Assembly: GCA_003427395.1 (NCBI GenBank)
Contig: BFEA01000080.1
Span: 2,347,205 to 2,411,204 of the forward strand
Length of the DNA: 64,000 nucleotides
Source: Chara braunii
Taxonomy: Eukaryota > Streptophyta > Charophyceae > Charales > Characeae
Direction: 5' to 3'
Shown: one piece after another, positions 52,441 through 64,000 of the stretch
Layout of the letters: every line of letters starts with the position of its first letter
Numbering within the stretch: position 1 is the first letter of the stretch
The notes under the pieces: generated by a model
Told to the model about the DNA's origin: nothing
The model's input: the letters and a program-made list of their open reading frames with translations, nothing else
Databases searched by the model: none
Made by a program: the position numbers and the translations under genes

Positions 52441-54218
52441 CCATAGTTTTTTTTTATTGACGTCAGCTCTCCAGCTGTAACGGGACTAATAGATGTCGCA
52501 AGTGAGTCACTCGAAGCTAGCTCTATGAAGAAGACGCAGAAGCACACTAGATGATTCCTTTTCCCGGTGAACCGTGAGAGAGGAAGAGAGACGGATGCAC
52601 TCGATGACTAGCAACACAGAGTTTCGTTCGAGCTCTAAGCACGAGTGCACCGACAACGCTACTTGCGCCATCTCCCAACTTGATTTGATGTCGTGTGTGG
52701 CTCTAAGCTCTCGGTAGCTACGACGTGGCCCCTCTAGATAAGGATTGTTTGCTCTGTTGAAACAAAAACTAGTTCAAGAAAGGACGAGAGTAAAAAGCCG
52801 CAAGGCAACTATGCTTGGCAAGAAGATGGGACATGACGTCTCGTGTTACACACTCAAAATGTTGATGTCATCAGTTCTTTCGCCCAGTCCGCATCGATTT
52901 GTTGGCTCAATCCTTGTTATGGTGAGATGGAAGCAAGCAATTGAACAAGGTATTAGCAGAGTAAATGGGCATCCATCTTTAGACTAGAAAGAGCGTACTA
53001 TGCTCTAACCTGTAATTGTTGCCAGCTATGCTGTCTTCGAGGCTGTGTCATACAGACGGTAACAGGGTAAGAAGGCGCACAACAACTCTGAGTTCTAATA
53101 ATTAGCACAAGCGTTCGAGATCAGGGCTTCATAAGATCCTGTCGTGAGATCCCTGTGAGGAATGCGTGCTAATTAATTGTTGTTTGACTTTATTGGAACT
53201 AAGAGTTATCTTTCATTGCCGCCTCACTTTCAGTATCATCCTCTGGTTTTCTTCTCCACTTATTCTGGTCCGATACCCCCAGTGATCGTGCTCAGACCAT
53301 TATCAGTCGCGTACTAGAGTGGCATGAGAAGTCGCATAGAAGAGAGTTTACAAAGCAAGGTTTTGTCTACCCGTATGAGCTCTTGAAGTTAGACTTTTCG
53401 CAAGAGACGCTCGTTCCTTCTCTCTATTCATGGTTGACATCAGTAACACGACTGGGAAGGCGTGTAATGAAACGTACTTCCGCAGATTGCCATCAACATC
53501 CCCCCTTTCCTTTTTCTTTTTGCAAAGCGAGTTATTTGATCAGTTATCAACTGAGAGTTAATGAGGTTTATGTTAAGCAAGTTCTACCTTCTGAGTTCTA
53601 AGGATGAATTGGGCTTTAGCATGATACCGCTATTACTAAATGTCCTGAGTAAATAGTCCTGAAAATCTAGTCGCTGTGATATCTGCTTTCGCGTGGAGTG
53701 ATCGATTGGCATCGCAAGGATTCACTTTCAGTTCAAAACCTCTTATCAATTGAAAGTTAGCCTCCTAATAAAGTGTCTTCCGTATGATCATCAAACAACA
53801 ATCGGTCAGGGTACTTTATCAAACTGATTGAGTGTGATGTTCATCGGGTATTTTGAACAAACAAAGTTGATGCGAACAGAGGAACTTTCCTGACAGTAAC
53901 TTTTTTTACAATAACGCTCTTGATATTGACTTCGGAAGCAACGAGAATACGGCGAGGATGGTTTACACGACAGACGGGCTCCACCATTAGGAGTCACTTG
54001 ATTATCTCACTTCTCGTGTTTCGGCTGCGAGAAAATTTAAATACATAATTTTCCGTGAAGAAAATCTATTTGGTGAACTCGGCGTTCGGCAGAAAGGTCA
54101 AGTGATGTGTAATCCAACTAGGTTGATAAGGACCCTCCTTCCACCATTGGTTTATTCGAACCTCCGTCTTTTCCTTTTATTTCATCTTGCCATGCCAATC
54201 ATATTTTAATCGATGTTT
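52441..54218. other. No recognised gene
   Basis: Only short frames are present, with no transposon domains and no repeats of note. It may be host intergenic or intronic sequence. Confidence 0.4.
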
Positions 54219-54222
54219 GATG

Positions 54223-55155
54223 TGCGAGGCACAAGGCCTCGATACGCCCTATTGGGCCCTATTTTCAGCACAGTCAACCGCCCTAAGTGAACGCAGGCTC
54301 GACCGAGGCCTACAAGCCATTTTGGGGGTCACCACGCAACTAGGGAAATTCAGGCGGTTGCGCGGCACCAGTGGCTAAGAGTGCCCAGGCCCGGGCCGCC
54401 TCTTTTCAATGTAACTGAGGCAGGCCCTGGGCCAGATTCGCAACATGGACCAGACACAGGCCCCGAGCAGTTGGATACGGGCAACCACCACAGGCCCAGG
54501 GCCTGAATTGTTTGGACTGGGGCTCAGCCTCTCTGGGCCTACCGGAAGCTTCTGGGCAGGGGCCCAGCACAGCCAAGCTGCACTCAAGCAGGCAGGCCAC
54601 TTCCATTTAGGAAAGTGCCTGCACACACAATCGACATTCGGGCACTGGCTGCATGCTGCGCAAGCACTGCTGCGCTAACGCTGGCCAGCGCTCACTCACT
54701 CACGGGCGAGCTGGAAGGAGCAGGCAGCCATAGTCGAACTGCAATGTTGTATGCTGGATCGGCCCCATGGTGGCCCTTGGGTGCATGTGCCATCTGTGAG
54801 TTGGGGAATGAGGTTGTGAGTGATACGAGAGACACACCTGGTGCTTGAAGCGTACGACATTGGCCGAGATCTGCTCGTACTTCGGCGAGCTGTTGACGTC
54901 ATCGGCGGCATTGTAGGTTAGACAGGATCTGCCATCTGTAGTCTGGGCGTCGAGCGCCAAATAGGATATCGACATTGGTTCTTCGTTGATGATGATGAGA
55001 CTATTCCAGCATTGTCAATTATGAGCTTTTGCTATGCTCTTATTTGGTGAAACTCGTGATGCAATTCTGCTATTGCTTCGAGGTCACGACAATCTGGTCT
55101 CATGTGTATGATGCGGTTTGATTTCCGAAGTTCGCTATCGCTCATTTTCCTTGCA
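54223..55155 (+). repeat. B3 5' LTR (933 bp)
   Basis: TGCGAGGCACAAGGCCTCG at the start, CTCATTTTCCTTGCA at the end. Paired with 61989-62927. Confidence 0.92.
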
Positions 55156-55158
55156 ATT

Positions 55159-55169
55159 TGGTATCGGAG
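55159..55169 (+). other. Primer-binding site of B3
   Basis: TGGTATCGGAG three bases after the LTR. Initiator tRNA-Met type; the same bases serve A3, so both families prime alike. Confidence 0.85.
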
Positions 55170-56436
55170 TTGTGGTATGGTGCTCTCATCTGGCACTTGT
55201 CTTCTGCCTTTGCGGTACATGCACGAGGTCTACTGGGCGAGCGTCGGTGGGAGGTGTGTAGTGAGGAGGGTGGAGACAAGTTAGGCGACCCAGGAGGTGA
55301 GGGGTATTGCCAGGAAGGCTACTGAATGGTGAATATTGGGTGTTCGCAGTGTGATGAGAACTATCCGATGTGTGATTGATGCTGAGGTGGAACGGTGGTG
55401 CAATGCTGGTTGTGCCAAAGCAGCGATTGGTCATCACAATCAACATCGGGTCATCTGGTGAGAATATATGTGGTTGGGGGAAGCTATTTTGAGGTACGAT
55501 GCACCTAACCTTATCTACCCTCTTCGACACTTCTTACCGTGAGGATGTGTGTTCTATCTTGAGAGTCCTCATGTGAGGAGTGGTGTGCACTCAACCTTGA
55601 GACTCGTCCATCTTCAAGTGGAGCATCTGGTAGGAGAGGGCAGTGCTAACTGAAGGGCCCTGGACGAAGCACTGGGTCATGGTCACCATGCCAACCCACC
55701 GGGAGTAGAGCACACATGCTTTGCTGCTTTGTCCTTTGTCTGCTCGCTGCGCTATAGAGAGGTTATGAGGGGCAGGCCAACCCTATGGGAAAGACGAGAC
55801 CGGACGTCTATAAATAAATACCGGCGGGGACCTTCCATTGGTTGTGATCGTCGTCCTTTTTGCGACATTAAATAATTCCTGAGGACTTCGGGGGCCGTCC
55901 CTAAAAACGCCTTCTGATCAGCCAATCGGTCAGTGTAAGGCTCGCTGCACACGTGGATAAACACGGTGCAGGGCTGGCCAGCTCAGCAGGACTCGGGGCA
56001 CAGGGGTGGGCCATGTGCACACCTTCATACACACACGCTGTTTTGGATTGCTCAGGGACGTTGACGACAAGAGACATTCATGAAGAACAGAGGGAGGGGT
56101 AGATTCCAGGTGATAAGTTTGGGCAAGATTCCATTCTGCAAACAAACCCAACAAACGATTCTATTTTTATTTTGATTAGTTAGATGTACAACCATGAACA
56201 TATGACAGACAGCATAGTTTAGAACTCTTCTCTGTTCATTGTGCTTTCCGTTTGCGAACTAGTCAAAGTCAAAGTAGTTTGTTTGTAGGAACTTGAACTT
56301 ACCTGTTGGACCCAAATGTATATCCTTTGACTTAGCCACCGATTAAGTGTTTAATTACTTTAAATCGGTCAGTGTACTAGGCTGTGGTAGGCATCTAAGA
56401 GTGACCTAGTGCAAAGCGTGTATAGTTTTGTAGCAT
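55170..56436 (+). other. 5' leader of B3
   Basis: 1.27 kb without sense coding signal. It has the shared A/B block (55834-55930, reversed relative to A3) and the conserved antisense frame (55752-55964). Confidence 0.6.
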
Positions 56437-57972
56437 ATGAGCGATAGGGATTCCACTAGTGAGGACGACCGGATCTTGCGATCGACTAAACGCCCGATAG
56501 CCCACTTGGCCTTAGGACTGGAGGGTGACGGGTTACTGTTCAGCCAAATTAGGGAGAGGCAGCAGCAGCAGTGGAGGGCTAGGGCAACAGAGGCCAGCAG
56601 GGCATTCACAAGTGAAGCCGCTGCTTCAACAGCCATGGCGACTGCTGCGCAGCAGAGTTCCCAGGCCAGCAGTTCAAGGGCCGTAGGGTCAACGGTTGCG
56701 AAGACCCTGAGTCAGTCCACTGGCATCATGGCAAGCCAGCCAACAATGTCGACTTCCTATGAGATCGCCATACAACAAGCAACACTGCAGGAGGCATAGC
56801 TACAAAAGGCTTTAGGAGAGATAAAGAATGATTAGAAGAAGAGCCAAGATGCAGCGGAGACAAGGGAACGTCGGTGAGTTAGAGGGAATGGACCTGACGC
56901 ATATGGATGCAGATGTGAGGACGTGGCGGACAACCCTCCTAGGTGTAGAGATGCAGGACCACCACACGGCTCTCCTTCAGGACATCCAACAGAGTCTGGC
57001 TTTGCTGGTCGGGCGAGGGCAGGCAGCACCATCGCTGTCCAGGCCCGGTGCCTGGCCCGTTGTACAACCGCCTCCTTATGTCCCACCGGTGATTGGGGTA
57101 TCCCCATATGTCTCCCCAACATCGGTCCAAACCGTTTCCGTAGGTATGTCGTTAGCAGGATGGTTCTCAACAGGTCCTAGTGTACAGGTTCCTGTACAGA
57201 CAGTGTTCTCCCAACCTCCGTCGCAGGTTGTCGTATGCGGGCAGCCTGCTGTCTCGCAGCCTGCACAGCCGCAGGGTACACAGCCCCAGCAACACATAGT
57301 GCAGCAGCCTGTTCCCCAAGGTCCACAACCTCGAGTGGGACAGGTGCTCGGACAAAGTCCGTGGGTTCCAATGACGACCATCGCTGCTCCTAAACCCTTC
57401 ACAAGGGACAAGAGGGGTGAAGACCTCGACACATGGTTGAGGTCAGTGTCGGTCTACGTCAAGTGTAAACTTACCTTGCCATACGAGGAAGTGTTTGTGG
57501 CTGCCTCCTATTTAGAGGGGAGTGCAGCAAGATGGTTGAGTGGTTTAGTGCAGTTGTAGGGATACGGTCATGACTTTCGCGCTTGGGCAGTCAGCCAGAA
57601 GCTGGATGACTTCCTTAAGTTGGCGGAAGACGCAGTAGAGCGTCTGATTTTGTCCCTCGGGTGCGCTATGATCCCTAGGTTTTACTCACCTCCTACCTGA
57701 GATGCTTTCATATGCCTCTCAGGAATCAGTTGGCAGGGGAGGCCAAAATCAACATGCACAACTTCCCCTCGTTTAGCAAGAAGGCCCTAGACCTGAAAGC
57801 AAAGATAGGGCATGGTCAGACACCCAGGACGAATAGTAGGAAAAAGTCATTGCCTCTCAACTGGAAAGCGAAGGGTCGTATTATGTTCGTTGACAACGAT
57901 GGTTCTACCAACGAGTTGGATGACAACTTTCAGGCGGGAGTGGGTTCAGAGGCAGGCAGCTTAGAGGCTTGA
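56437..57972 (+). pseudogene. Gag (B3)
   Basis: 56437-56799 starts with ATG, MSDRDSTSEDDRILRSTKRP, and continues Gln/Arg/Ala-rich to a stop (QEA*). 56828-57559, after a further frame change, covers the basic-helical end, the Pro/Val/Gln-rich middle and the capsid start (DLDTWLRSVSVYVKCKLTLP, YLEGSAARWLSGLVQL*). 57712-57972 has MPLRNQLAGEAKINMHNFPS and MFVDNDGSTNELDDNFQAGV. Between 57560 and 57711 the frame is broken. At least three lesions separate what was one protein. Confidence 0.85.
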
Positions 57973-58119
57973 GGGGGTGGAGTAATCGTTGCCTCAATTC
58001 AAAAAGGTAAGGCGACCGGTAGAAGCCGTGGAGGCTCCCGGTCTAGGAGTGAAGTTGACCTCAATGCTCCTCCATGGGAGAAAGTGGGTCTAACAGAGGA
58101 CGTGTGGAGAGACAGGTAC

Positions 58120-58185
58120 ACCAGGCACGCCTGTATTCGTTGTGGTCAATATGGCCACAACCAATTCAAGTGCCGCAATAAGNAG
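58120..58185 (+). pseudogene. Gag zinc knuckle (B3)
   Basis: ACIRCGQYGHNQFKCRN carries an intact CX2CX4HX4C. One ambiguous base (58183) follows directly. Confidence 0.75.
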
Positions 58186-58357
58186 GTGACCTAGAAGATC
58201 CCGCCTACAATGGGCAGGCGTTGGGATCCTCCGCTCCCGTTGGTAGCAATGTGGCTAGCAGTTCTGGCACTGCTCCGGGAAACGCGTCGAGCCAGTAGGA
58301 ATAGTAGTTGTTCCTGCTAGGGTCAAGGTGGTGGTCACACCCTCACCATCTTGAGAG

Positions 58358-58961
58358 ATGGCCCAAGCTACTGACTCTATCGTCGTCCCGCAAACACGTT
58401 CAGACCCATCGAGACTTTGTTTGAAGAACGTGTTTGAGTCCTCAGAGGAGCTAGGGGAGGAGTGGTCCAAATCAGACCCGCTAGCTTCTTGGACGGCATT
58501 GGCAAAAGTTCCTAGGAGTGAGATGTTCGTCGGTGAGGTAGTCATCGGCGGTCGTAAGGCCGAGGCCTATTATGACACTTGCTCGACTAGGAACTTCATT
58601 AGTCACATGTGCGTTGAGAGGTTGCGCTTACAGGGGCAAGTGCAGCGCCTGAGTCGACTTGTGGAGTCGACCTGTGCCAACAAACAGCACATGGTAGTCC
58701 ATGACTACCTTCAGGACGTAGTGTTGTTTCCCGTACGTGGGAGGGGGACTGAGACATCGCGTTTCGTTCCTAGTGAGCGATGATCTCCCTATGGATATCT
58801 TGTTAGGTATGTACTACCTCTCCGTTGCACAGCCCCATTTTGACTGGGAACGAAAAGTGGTCAAACACACTTTGCCAGGTTGGGGAACCGCCGGATTACG
58901 TACTTTCAAAGCTAGTAGTCTGATTGAGTCCTACGGATGTATGTGTGCGGCCGCATTCTAA
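58358..58961 (+). pseudogene. Protease region (B3)
   Basis: 58358-58783 includes GGRKAEAYYDTCSTRNFI with Asp-Thr-Cys at the presumed active site. A frameshift near 58740 leads to 58737-58961: [20 protein letters not shown] then [15 protein letters not shown] stop after CMCAAAF ends it just before RT. Confidence 0.78.
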
Positions 58962-58991
58962 AACTATTATAAGAAAAATCCAGAGAAGGGT

Positions 58992-59896
58992 ATGTATCTA
59001 GTATATGTCTCTGCAGTAGGCAACCCGGAAGAAATGCCGCCGAAGATAGAGGGAGTAGTTGCTAAATGCCCTGATCTATTTGAAGAGCCGAAAGGGGTTG
59101 TAGAGAGGGAGGTCGTCCACGCAATAGAGATTATCCCAGGGTCTAGCATCCCGAAGGGTAGGATCTATCGGATGTCTCCAAGTGAGCTTGATGAGCTTCG
59201 TCGGCAACTCAAGGAACTCGTAGAGAAGCGTTGGATCCGGCCGAGTGTTTCCCCTTATTGATCTCCAGTCCTATTCGTACTAAAGAAGGGGGGGACTCTG
59301 AGGATGTGCATTGACTATAGGGGGCCTCAATGTCATCACTGTCAAGAACCGAGAGCCCCTACCGCGCATTGATGACTTGCTAGATAAAGTGCAAGGGTGT
59401 CGGTACTTCAGTAAGATAGATCTGAAGTCCAGGTACCATCAGATTGCAATCCGGCCCAAGGATGAACACAAAACCGCATTTAAACCAGGTACGGTTTGTA
59501 CAAATTTGTGTGATGCCTTTCGGCCTCTGCAATGCTCCTAGCACCTTTCAGCACGCTATGAATCGGATCTTTCATGACTACTTGGATAAGTTTGTCATCG
59601 TGTACCTCGATGACATACTTATTTTTAGTAGGACTGCAGAGGAGCATGTTGCGCACTTAGACAAAGTCCACAGTCTCCTTCGGCAGCACAAGTTCAAGAT
59701 CAACGAGGAGAAATGCGAGTTTGGTCGCACCCGGATCTTGTACTTGGGTCATGAGATTTCCGCGGAGGCTTTGAAGCCCGATGACGCGAAGGTGACCAGC
59801 ATTCTTGACTGGCCGCGTCCTCAGTCTGTGACTGAGATGAGGTCTTTCTTAGGGATGACCGGCTACTACCGCCACTTTGTTAAAACTATAGTATAG
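58992..59896 (+). pseudogene. Reverse transcriptase (B3)
   Basis: 58992-59261 gives [20 protein letters not shown] and WIRPSVSPY*, where Gly of PYGSPV is a stop. Then LRMCIDYRG is followed by a one-base insertion (GGGGGCCTC), shifting to 59311-59541. A further shift leads to 59444-59896, with FGLCNAPSTFQ, VIVYLDDILIFSRTAEEHVA, LYLGHEIS and MRSFLGMTGYYRHF. YLDD is intact. Confidence 0.85.
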
Positions 59897-60564
59897 TGGC
59901 TGCCCCTTTGACTAACCTGACTCGCCTTGACAGCCCGTGGGAGCGGACAAACAGGTGTGAGGCTGCTTTCAGATATCTGAAGCATGCGTTGACACACCAT
60001 GAGGTCTTAAAACTTCCTGATCCTGACAAGCCGTTCATAGTAACCACGAATGCTAGCCAAGATGGCATTGGTGCCGTGCTCGAGCAGCAGGAGGGGCAAA
60101 AGTTGAGGCCAATCGCGTACATGTCCAAGCCGTCTCAGAAGTTGGCTAAGTCCACTTATGAGAAAGAGCTCTACGAGATTTATAAGGCACTGACCCATTG
60201 GAGACATTACCTCCTTGGGAGATTCTTCATCGTCATGACTGATCATCATACCCTGAAGTGGATCAGAACCCAACCAGTACTTTCTGATGCCTTGGAGCGC
60301 TGGATCAAAGTCATTGAACAGTATGACTTTGAACCCCAGTATCTGAAGGGGGATTACAATAAAGTTGTCGATGCCTTATCACGTAGGCCTGATTTCTCTG
60401 GTGCGCTGATTACTGAGTTCGGGCTTGCGGACGATGTAACTCACTCTTTGGTGAAAGCCTATCGCGAGGATCCGTTTATGTCTAAGATCATTCGCAGACT
60501 CGAGGCGAAGGACAAAGTGACTTCTGTCGAGTTTGAGTTGGTCAACGGCTTGCTGTTCCTTTAG
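59896..60564 (+). pseudogene. RNase H (B3)
   Basis: 222 codons: FIVTTNASQDGIGAVL, where the first catalytic Asp (TTDAS) is Asn; YEKELYEIYKAL; MTDHHTLKWI; KVVDALSRRPD. The frame ends at LLFL* in the RNase H-integrase linker (Glu to stop). Confidence 0.85.
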
Positions 60565-61347
60565 AAGGTCGGGAATACACGTTTGTGTGTGCCTAATCGG
60601 GAGTCCTTGTGTAGTTTAGTTTTAGGAGAGTGTCATGACGCCACAAGACATTTTGGATATAAGAAGACTGCAACCAATCTGTTGCAGCAGTTCTGGTGGC
60701 CCACGATGACGAGAGATGCCAAGCTGTACGTGGAAACTTGTCAGGTCTGTTAAAGAGACAAGCCCCGAACACAGGCTCCTCTTGGGCTTCTAAAGCCCCT
60801 TCCGATTCTAGAAAGGCTTGGGGAGAGCCTGTCCATGGACTTCATGGATAAGCTAGTCACCAGCAAGAGTGGAATGCGCTATGTCTATGTCATTGTGGAT
60901 CGATTTAGTAAGTACGCTAGGTTAGTCGCAATGCCCGCAACAGCTAAAACTGAGTACGTAATTAAGTTGTTCAAAGAGAACTGGGTCAGAGATTTTGGAC
61001 TGCCAAAATCTATAGTGAGTGACCGTGATGTGCGATTCACTTGTGAATTGTGGAAAGTCGCAGTTGCAGAGCAAGGACCGCAACTGCAGATGACATCAGG
61101 GAACTATCTCGAGGGTAATGGGCAAGCAGAACACTTGAACTGCATTGTACAACAAATGTTGCGGCACTACATCAAGCCAAATCAAGTAGACTGGGATGAG
61201 AAACTTGCTCTCATTGCTAGCCTGTACAACAACGTTGTGCACAGCGCAACGGGAGTGAGCCCGAACAGACTGCTACTGACCTTTAAGCCCAGAATGCCCT
61301 TTTCTTACTGCCTGAGAACCGGTCTTCTGCTGCACCAGGGATCTTAG
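60565..61347 (+). pseudogene. Integrase core (B3)
   Basis: The zinc module before 60835 reads ECHDATRHFGYKKT and CQVC*RDK, with a stop inside. 60835-61347 gives MDFMDKLVTSKSGMRYVYVI, VDRFSKYARLVAM, VSDRDVRFTCELW and LEGNGQAEHLNC with the Glu present. A frameshift near 61300 ends it in the linker. Confidence 0.85.
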
Positions 61348-61373
61348 AGTTTGCTTATCGGTATGACCGACAA

Positions 61374-61952
61374 ATGCAGCACGATGTTGAACAGATGCAC
61401 AAGGCACAGGTGGCGATGATAGAGTCTGAGAACAAGCACTGTCTCCCATCTACATTTCAGGTAGGGGAGAGAGTCTGGGTTAAGTCCTCAGAACTGGGAC
61501 AGGAGCACGGGATCTCCCGCAAGCTCATGCCACAGTACTTTGGACCATGGGAGGTCCTAGATGTTGTTGGGGATGAACCGGATGGACCATCGTATGCTAT
61601 TCGCATCCCTGGTCACTTACGTACTTACCCTGTGTTTCACGCTTCCAAACTCGCACCTTTTAGGGAAACAGATTGATTTCCCTCTCGTCGCTCAATGCTG
61701 CCCCCAACCATGGATGGAGAGGTCAACATCGACGACATCGTTGACCACAAGGAAATGCCAGTTCCCAGACCGACAAGCAGGGGATGTCCTCCTAAGCCGA
61801 AGCTACAGTACCGGGTTCGGTTCAGACATCATACTGATCCAAAGGCGGATCGATGGTTTACCAGGGAGGAAATGATGCAGACCGCTCCTCAGGCTGTGGC
61901 CCAATATGAAAAGTCTCTGCAGAAGGGAAAGCGCCATATTATTGAAGACTGA
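61374..61952 (+). pseudogene. Integrase C-terminus and chromodomain-like tail (B3)
   Basis: 61374-61676 (QVGERVWVKSSELG, GPSYAIRIPGHLRTYPVFHA, SKLAPF) ends at a stop after ETD. 61695-61952 continues in the same sense with QYRVRFRHHTDPKADRWFTR, EEMMQTAPQAV and a basic C-terminus. Confidence 0.82.
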
Positions 61953-61977
61953 ACTTCTCAGAGGACTAGCAAAGTAT

Positions 61978-61988
61978 GGAGGAGGGAA
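61978..61988 (+). other. Polypurine tract of B3
   Basis: GGAGGAGGGAA abutting the 3' LTR; identical in B1. Confidence 0.85.
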
Positions 61989-62927
61989 TGCGAGGCACAA
62001 GGCCTCGATATGCCCTACTGGGCCCTATTTTCAGCACAGTCAGCCGCCCTAAGTGAATGCAGGCTGGACCGAGGCCGACAGGCCATTTTTGGGGTCACCA
62101 CACAACTAGGGAAATTCAGGCAGTTGCGCAGCGCCAGTTGGTTAAGAGCGCCCAGGCCCAGCCCGCCTCTTTTGAATGTAACTGAGGCAGGCCCTCAGCC
62201 AGATTCGCAACATGGACCGGACACAGGTCGCGGGCAGTTGGATACGGGCAACCACCACAGGCCCAGGGCCTGAATTGTTTGGACTGGGGCTCAGCCTCTT
62301 TGGGCCTACCGGAAGCTTCTGGGCAGGGGCCCAGCACAGCCAAGCTGCATGTAAGCAAGCAGGCCACTTCCATTTAGGAAAGTGCCTGCCCACGCATTCG
62401 GCATTCGGGCACTAGCTGCATGTTGCGCAAGCGCTGCTGAGCTAACGCTGGCCAGTGCTCACACGCTCATGGGGGAGCTCGAAGGAGCAGGCAGCCATAG
62501 CCGAGCTGCGTTGTTGTATGCTGGATGGGGCGCATGGTGGTCCTTGGGTGCATGTGGCATCTGTGAGTTGGGGAACGAGGTTGTGAGTGATACGAGAGAC
62601 ACACCTGGTGCTTGAAGCGTACGACATTGGCCAAGATCTACTCGTACTTCGAGGAGTTGTTGACGTCATCGGCGGCATTGTAGATTAGGCTAGATAGGAT
62701 CTGCAATCTGTAGTCTGGGCGCCGAGCACCAAATAGGATATCGACATTGGTTCTTCGTTGATGATGATGAGACTATTCCAGCATTGTCAATTATGAGCTT
62801 TTGTTGTGTTCTTATTTGGTGGAACTCGTGATGCAATTCTACAATTGGCTCGAGGTCACGACTATCTGGTCTCATGTGTATGATGCTGTTTGATTTCTGA
62901 AGTTCGCTATCGCTCATTTTCCTTGCA
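61989..62927 (+). repeat. B3 3' LTR (939 bp)
   Basis: Aligned over its length with the 5' LTR, with scattered substitutions; ends CTCATTTTCCTTGCA then GATG. Confidence 0.92.
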
Positions 62928-62931
62928 GATG

Positions 62932-64000
62932 GGCTAAATATTATTTACTATATCTTGTGTTCTTCTCGATTCGACTCTACAACCAAAGCAAACGACACGC
63001 TGATTGAGTTGATCGAGTTCGGTGGTGAACACTGTACTCCCAACACTCGTTAAATGAGCTCAGGTCTGTCGGTCATAGGGCTATGGTAATTAATTTTTTT
63101 CTCGTGCAGGAGACAAGGGTCTCAAGACGTGGAATGAACATGAGTAGTGATTTTCGTTGAATCTCACGTCTTATACTTGTTGGTTGGATGGGTAAGAAAA
63201 GTCATGTCCTAAGGGAAATCGTCTTGTGAAGTTCTTGACTGACGGGGATTAATTTTGTTGTCACTCATCTTGTACGAGCCGATAAGAGAGGTAAACAACA
63301 GTGAACATCGATATTTGGATAACAGGTTTGAGTTACTGTGTCATCAAAAGGGAAACGTTCGACTAGTAGTAAAAACGTTCCAAGCGTAATTAGTCCATAA
63401 TCGGACCAGTAGATAATAAGAGGGGTTCGCGAGTTAGGCGTACAAGCTATTCCCTTTACTCTATACAGACTTACTTAGACAGATTCCCCTTTACTTTATG
63501 CACACTTACTGAGACAGAGCTCTCCCTGTGTAGCATAGGGACAGGGAATCGTGTCTGATCCTACTTAGTGCACTAACGGAAATTGCGCCCAACTGCGCTC
63601 TGTAATGGAAGTGAACAAGGACTATGCCATGTTATTTTGTGTGCTATATTTGAACTGGGTCTGCATTCGATTGCACCTTTGTGCTGCAAAGGAATGGAGA
63701 TCATCATTGACGATCTCTGGTTTTTAGGCAAACAAGGGACTTTATTCAGTTGTAGTTGCGGGTGTACCTTATGATCTCATATAAACCGAGATTTGTGTTT
63801 TAATGATAGGGCTTCAAGTAGTGAGCCATTTTGTCATACACAGACAATTATTTTCCAACAAACAAGAGTAGGGACAACAAGCTCTACAATCTCTCACTCA
63901 TTATGCTCGTCGCAAGTACTTAATCAAGGAAGGTAATATGTTTCTGGGCAACTTTAACTCAACGCTCACGGTATGATGGGCAGCGACGTTCTCGTCATGC
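62932..64000. other. No recognised gene
   Basis: Sequence to the window end without motifs I can name. A ~35-bp direct repeat (TCCC(C)TTTACT(C/T)TAT...CTTACT(T/G)AGACAGA) occurs at ~63451 and ~63486. Confidence 0.4.

Larger units (their letters stand above)
54223..62927 (+). mobile_element. Ty3/gypsy element B3 (family B), full length
   Basis: 8705 bp with both LTRs, PBS, leader, gag, pol, PPT. GATG stands immediately outside both ends (54219-54222 and 62928-62931). It is the reference copy for family B in this window, with no nested insertion. It is inactive: gag, protease, RT and integrase all carry stops or shifts. Confidence 0.93.

Noticed and set aside
63970-64000. CGACGTTCTCGTC at both window ends (near 20 and 63985)
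   Set aside because: A short low-complexity match next to a GAC repeat; too short to suggest a terminal repeat or circularity.

Overview
The window looks like a transposon-saturated stretch of a large eukaryotic nuclear genome, most likely from the plant lineage. Each primer-binding site I can place is a variant of TGGTATC(A/G)GAG, the initiator-tRNA-Met site usual in plant Ty3/gypsy elements. Long CT microsatellites, minisatellites and two assembly gaps are also present. A charophyte such as Chara is my guess; nothing here proves it. There is no bacterial-style operon, CRISPR array or intact host gene. Nearly every long reading frame is a piece of a Ty3/gypsy gag-pol. All copies carry stops or frameshifts, so none should be autonomous now.

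Two retrotransposon families dominate. Family A has an 894-bp LTR starting TGAAAC and a CX2CX4HX4C zinc knuckle in gag. It is present as A1 (minus, 613-5258, 5' truncated), A3 (minus, 12813-16557, 5' half only), A2 (plus, 43526-49270, 5' truncated) and loose LTR pieces at 18919-19246 and 20167-20935. Family B has a ~930-bp LTR starting TGC(A/G)AGG. It is present as B1 (minus, 20941-29485), B2 (minus, 33600-43247, flanked by CTAT) and B3 (plus, 54223-62927, flanked by GATG), plus a diverged fragment at 16558-18918. In both families the order is LTR, PBS, leader, gag, protease, RT, RNase H, integrase, a chromodomain-like tail, polypurine tract, LTR.

Later insertions sit inside these elements. 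A solo LTR (TGTTACA...TGTAACA, 4-bp duplication CTGT) interrupts the B2 tail. A 424-bp inverted-repeat element with an 8-bp duplication interrupts the B2 gag. A separate 2.2-kb sequence that I cannot name occurs twice in opposite orientation (10600-12812 and 50204-52440). It has a conserved TATA-like box and a conserved acidic ORF, and one copy is itself interrupted by a palindrome-ended insertion. A tandem array of CT-spaced units fills 49271-50203.

The stretches 5259-10600, 29486-33599, 52441-54218 and 62932-64000 show no recognisable genes. The best host-gene candidate is a pair of possible exons on the minus strand at 5745-6932. The most unusual observations are the unnamed 2.2-kb repeat pair, a leader block shared by families A and B, non-canonical protease active sites seen in every family B copy, and in-frame or frame-breaking tandem duplications inside A2.
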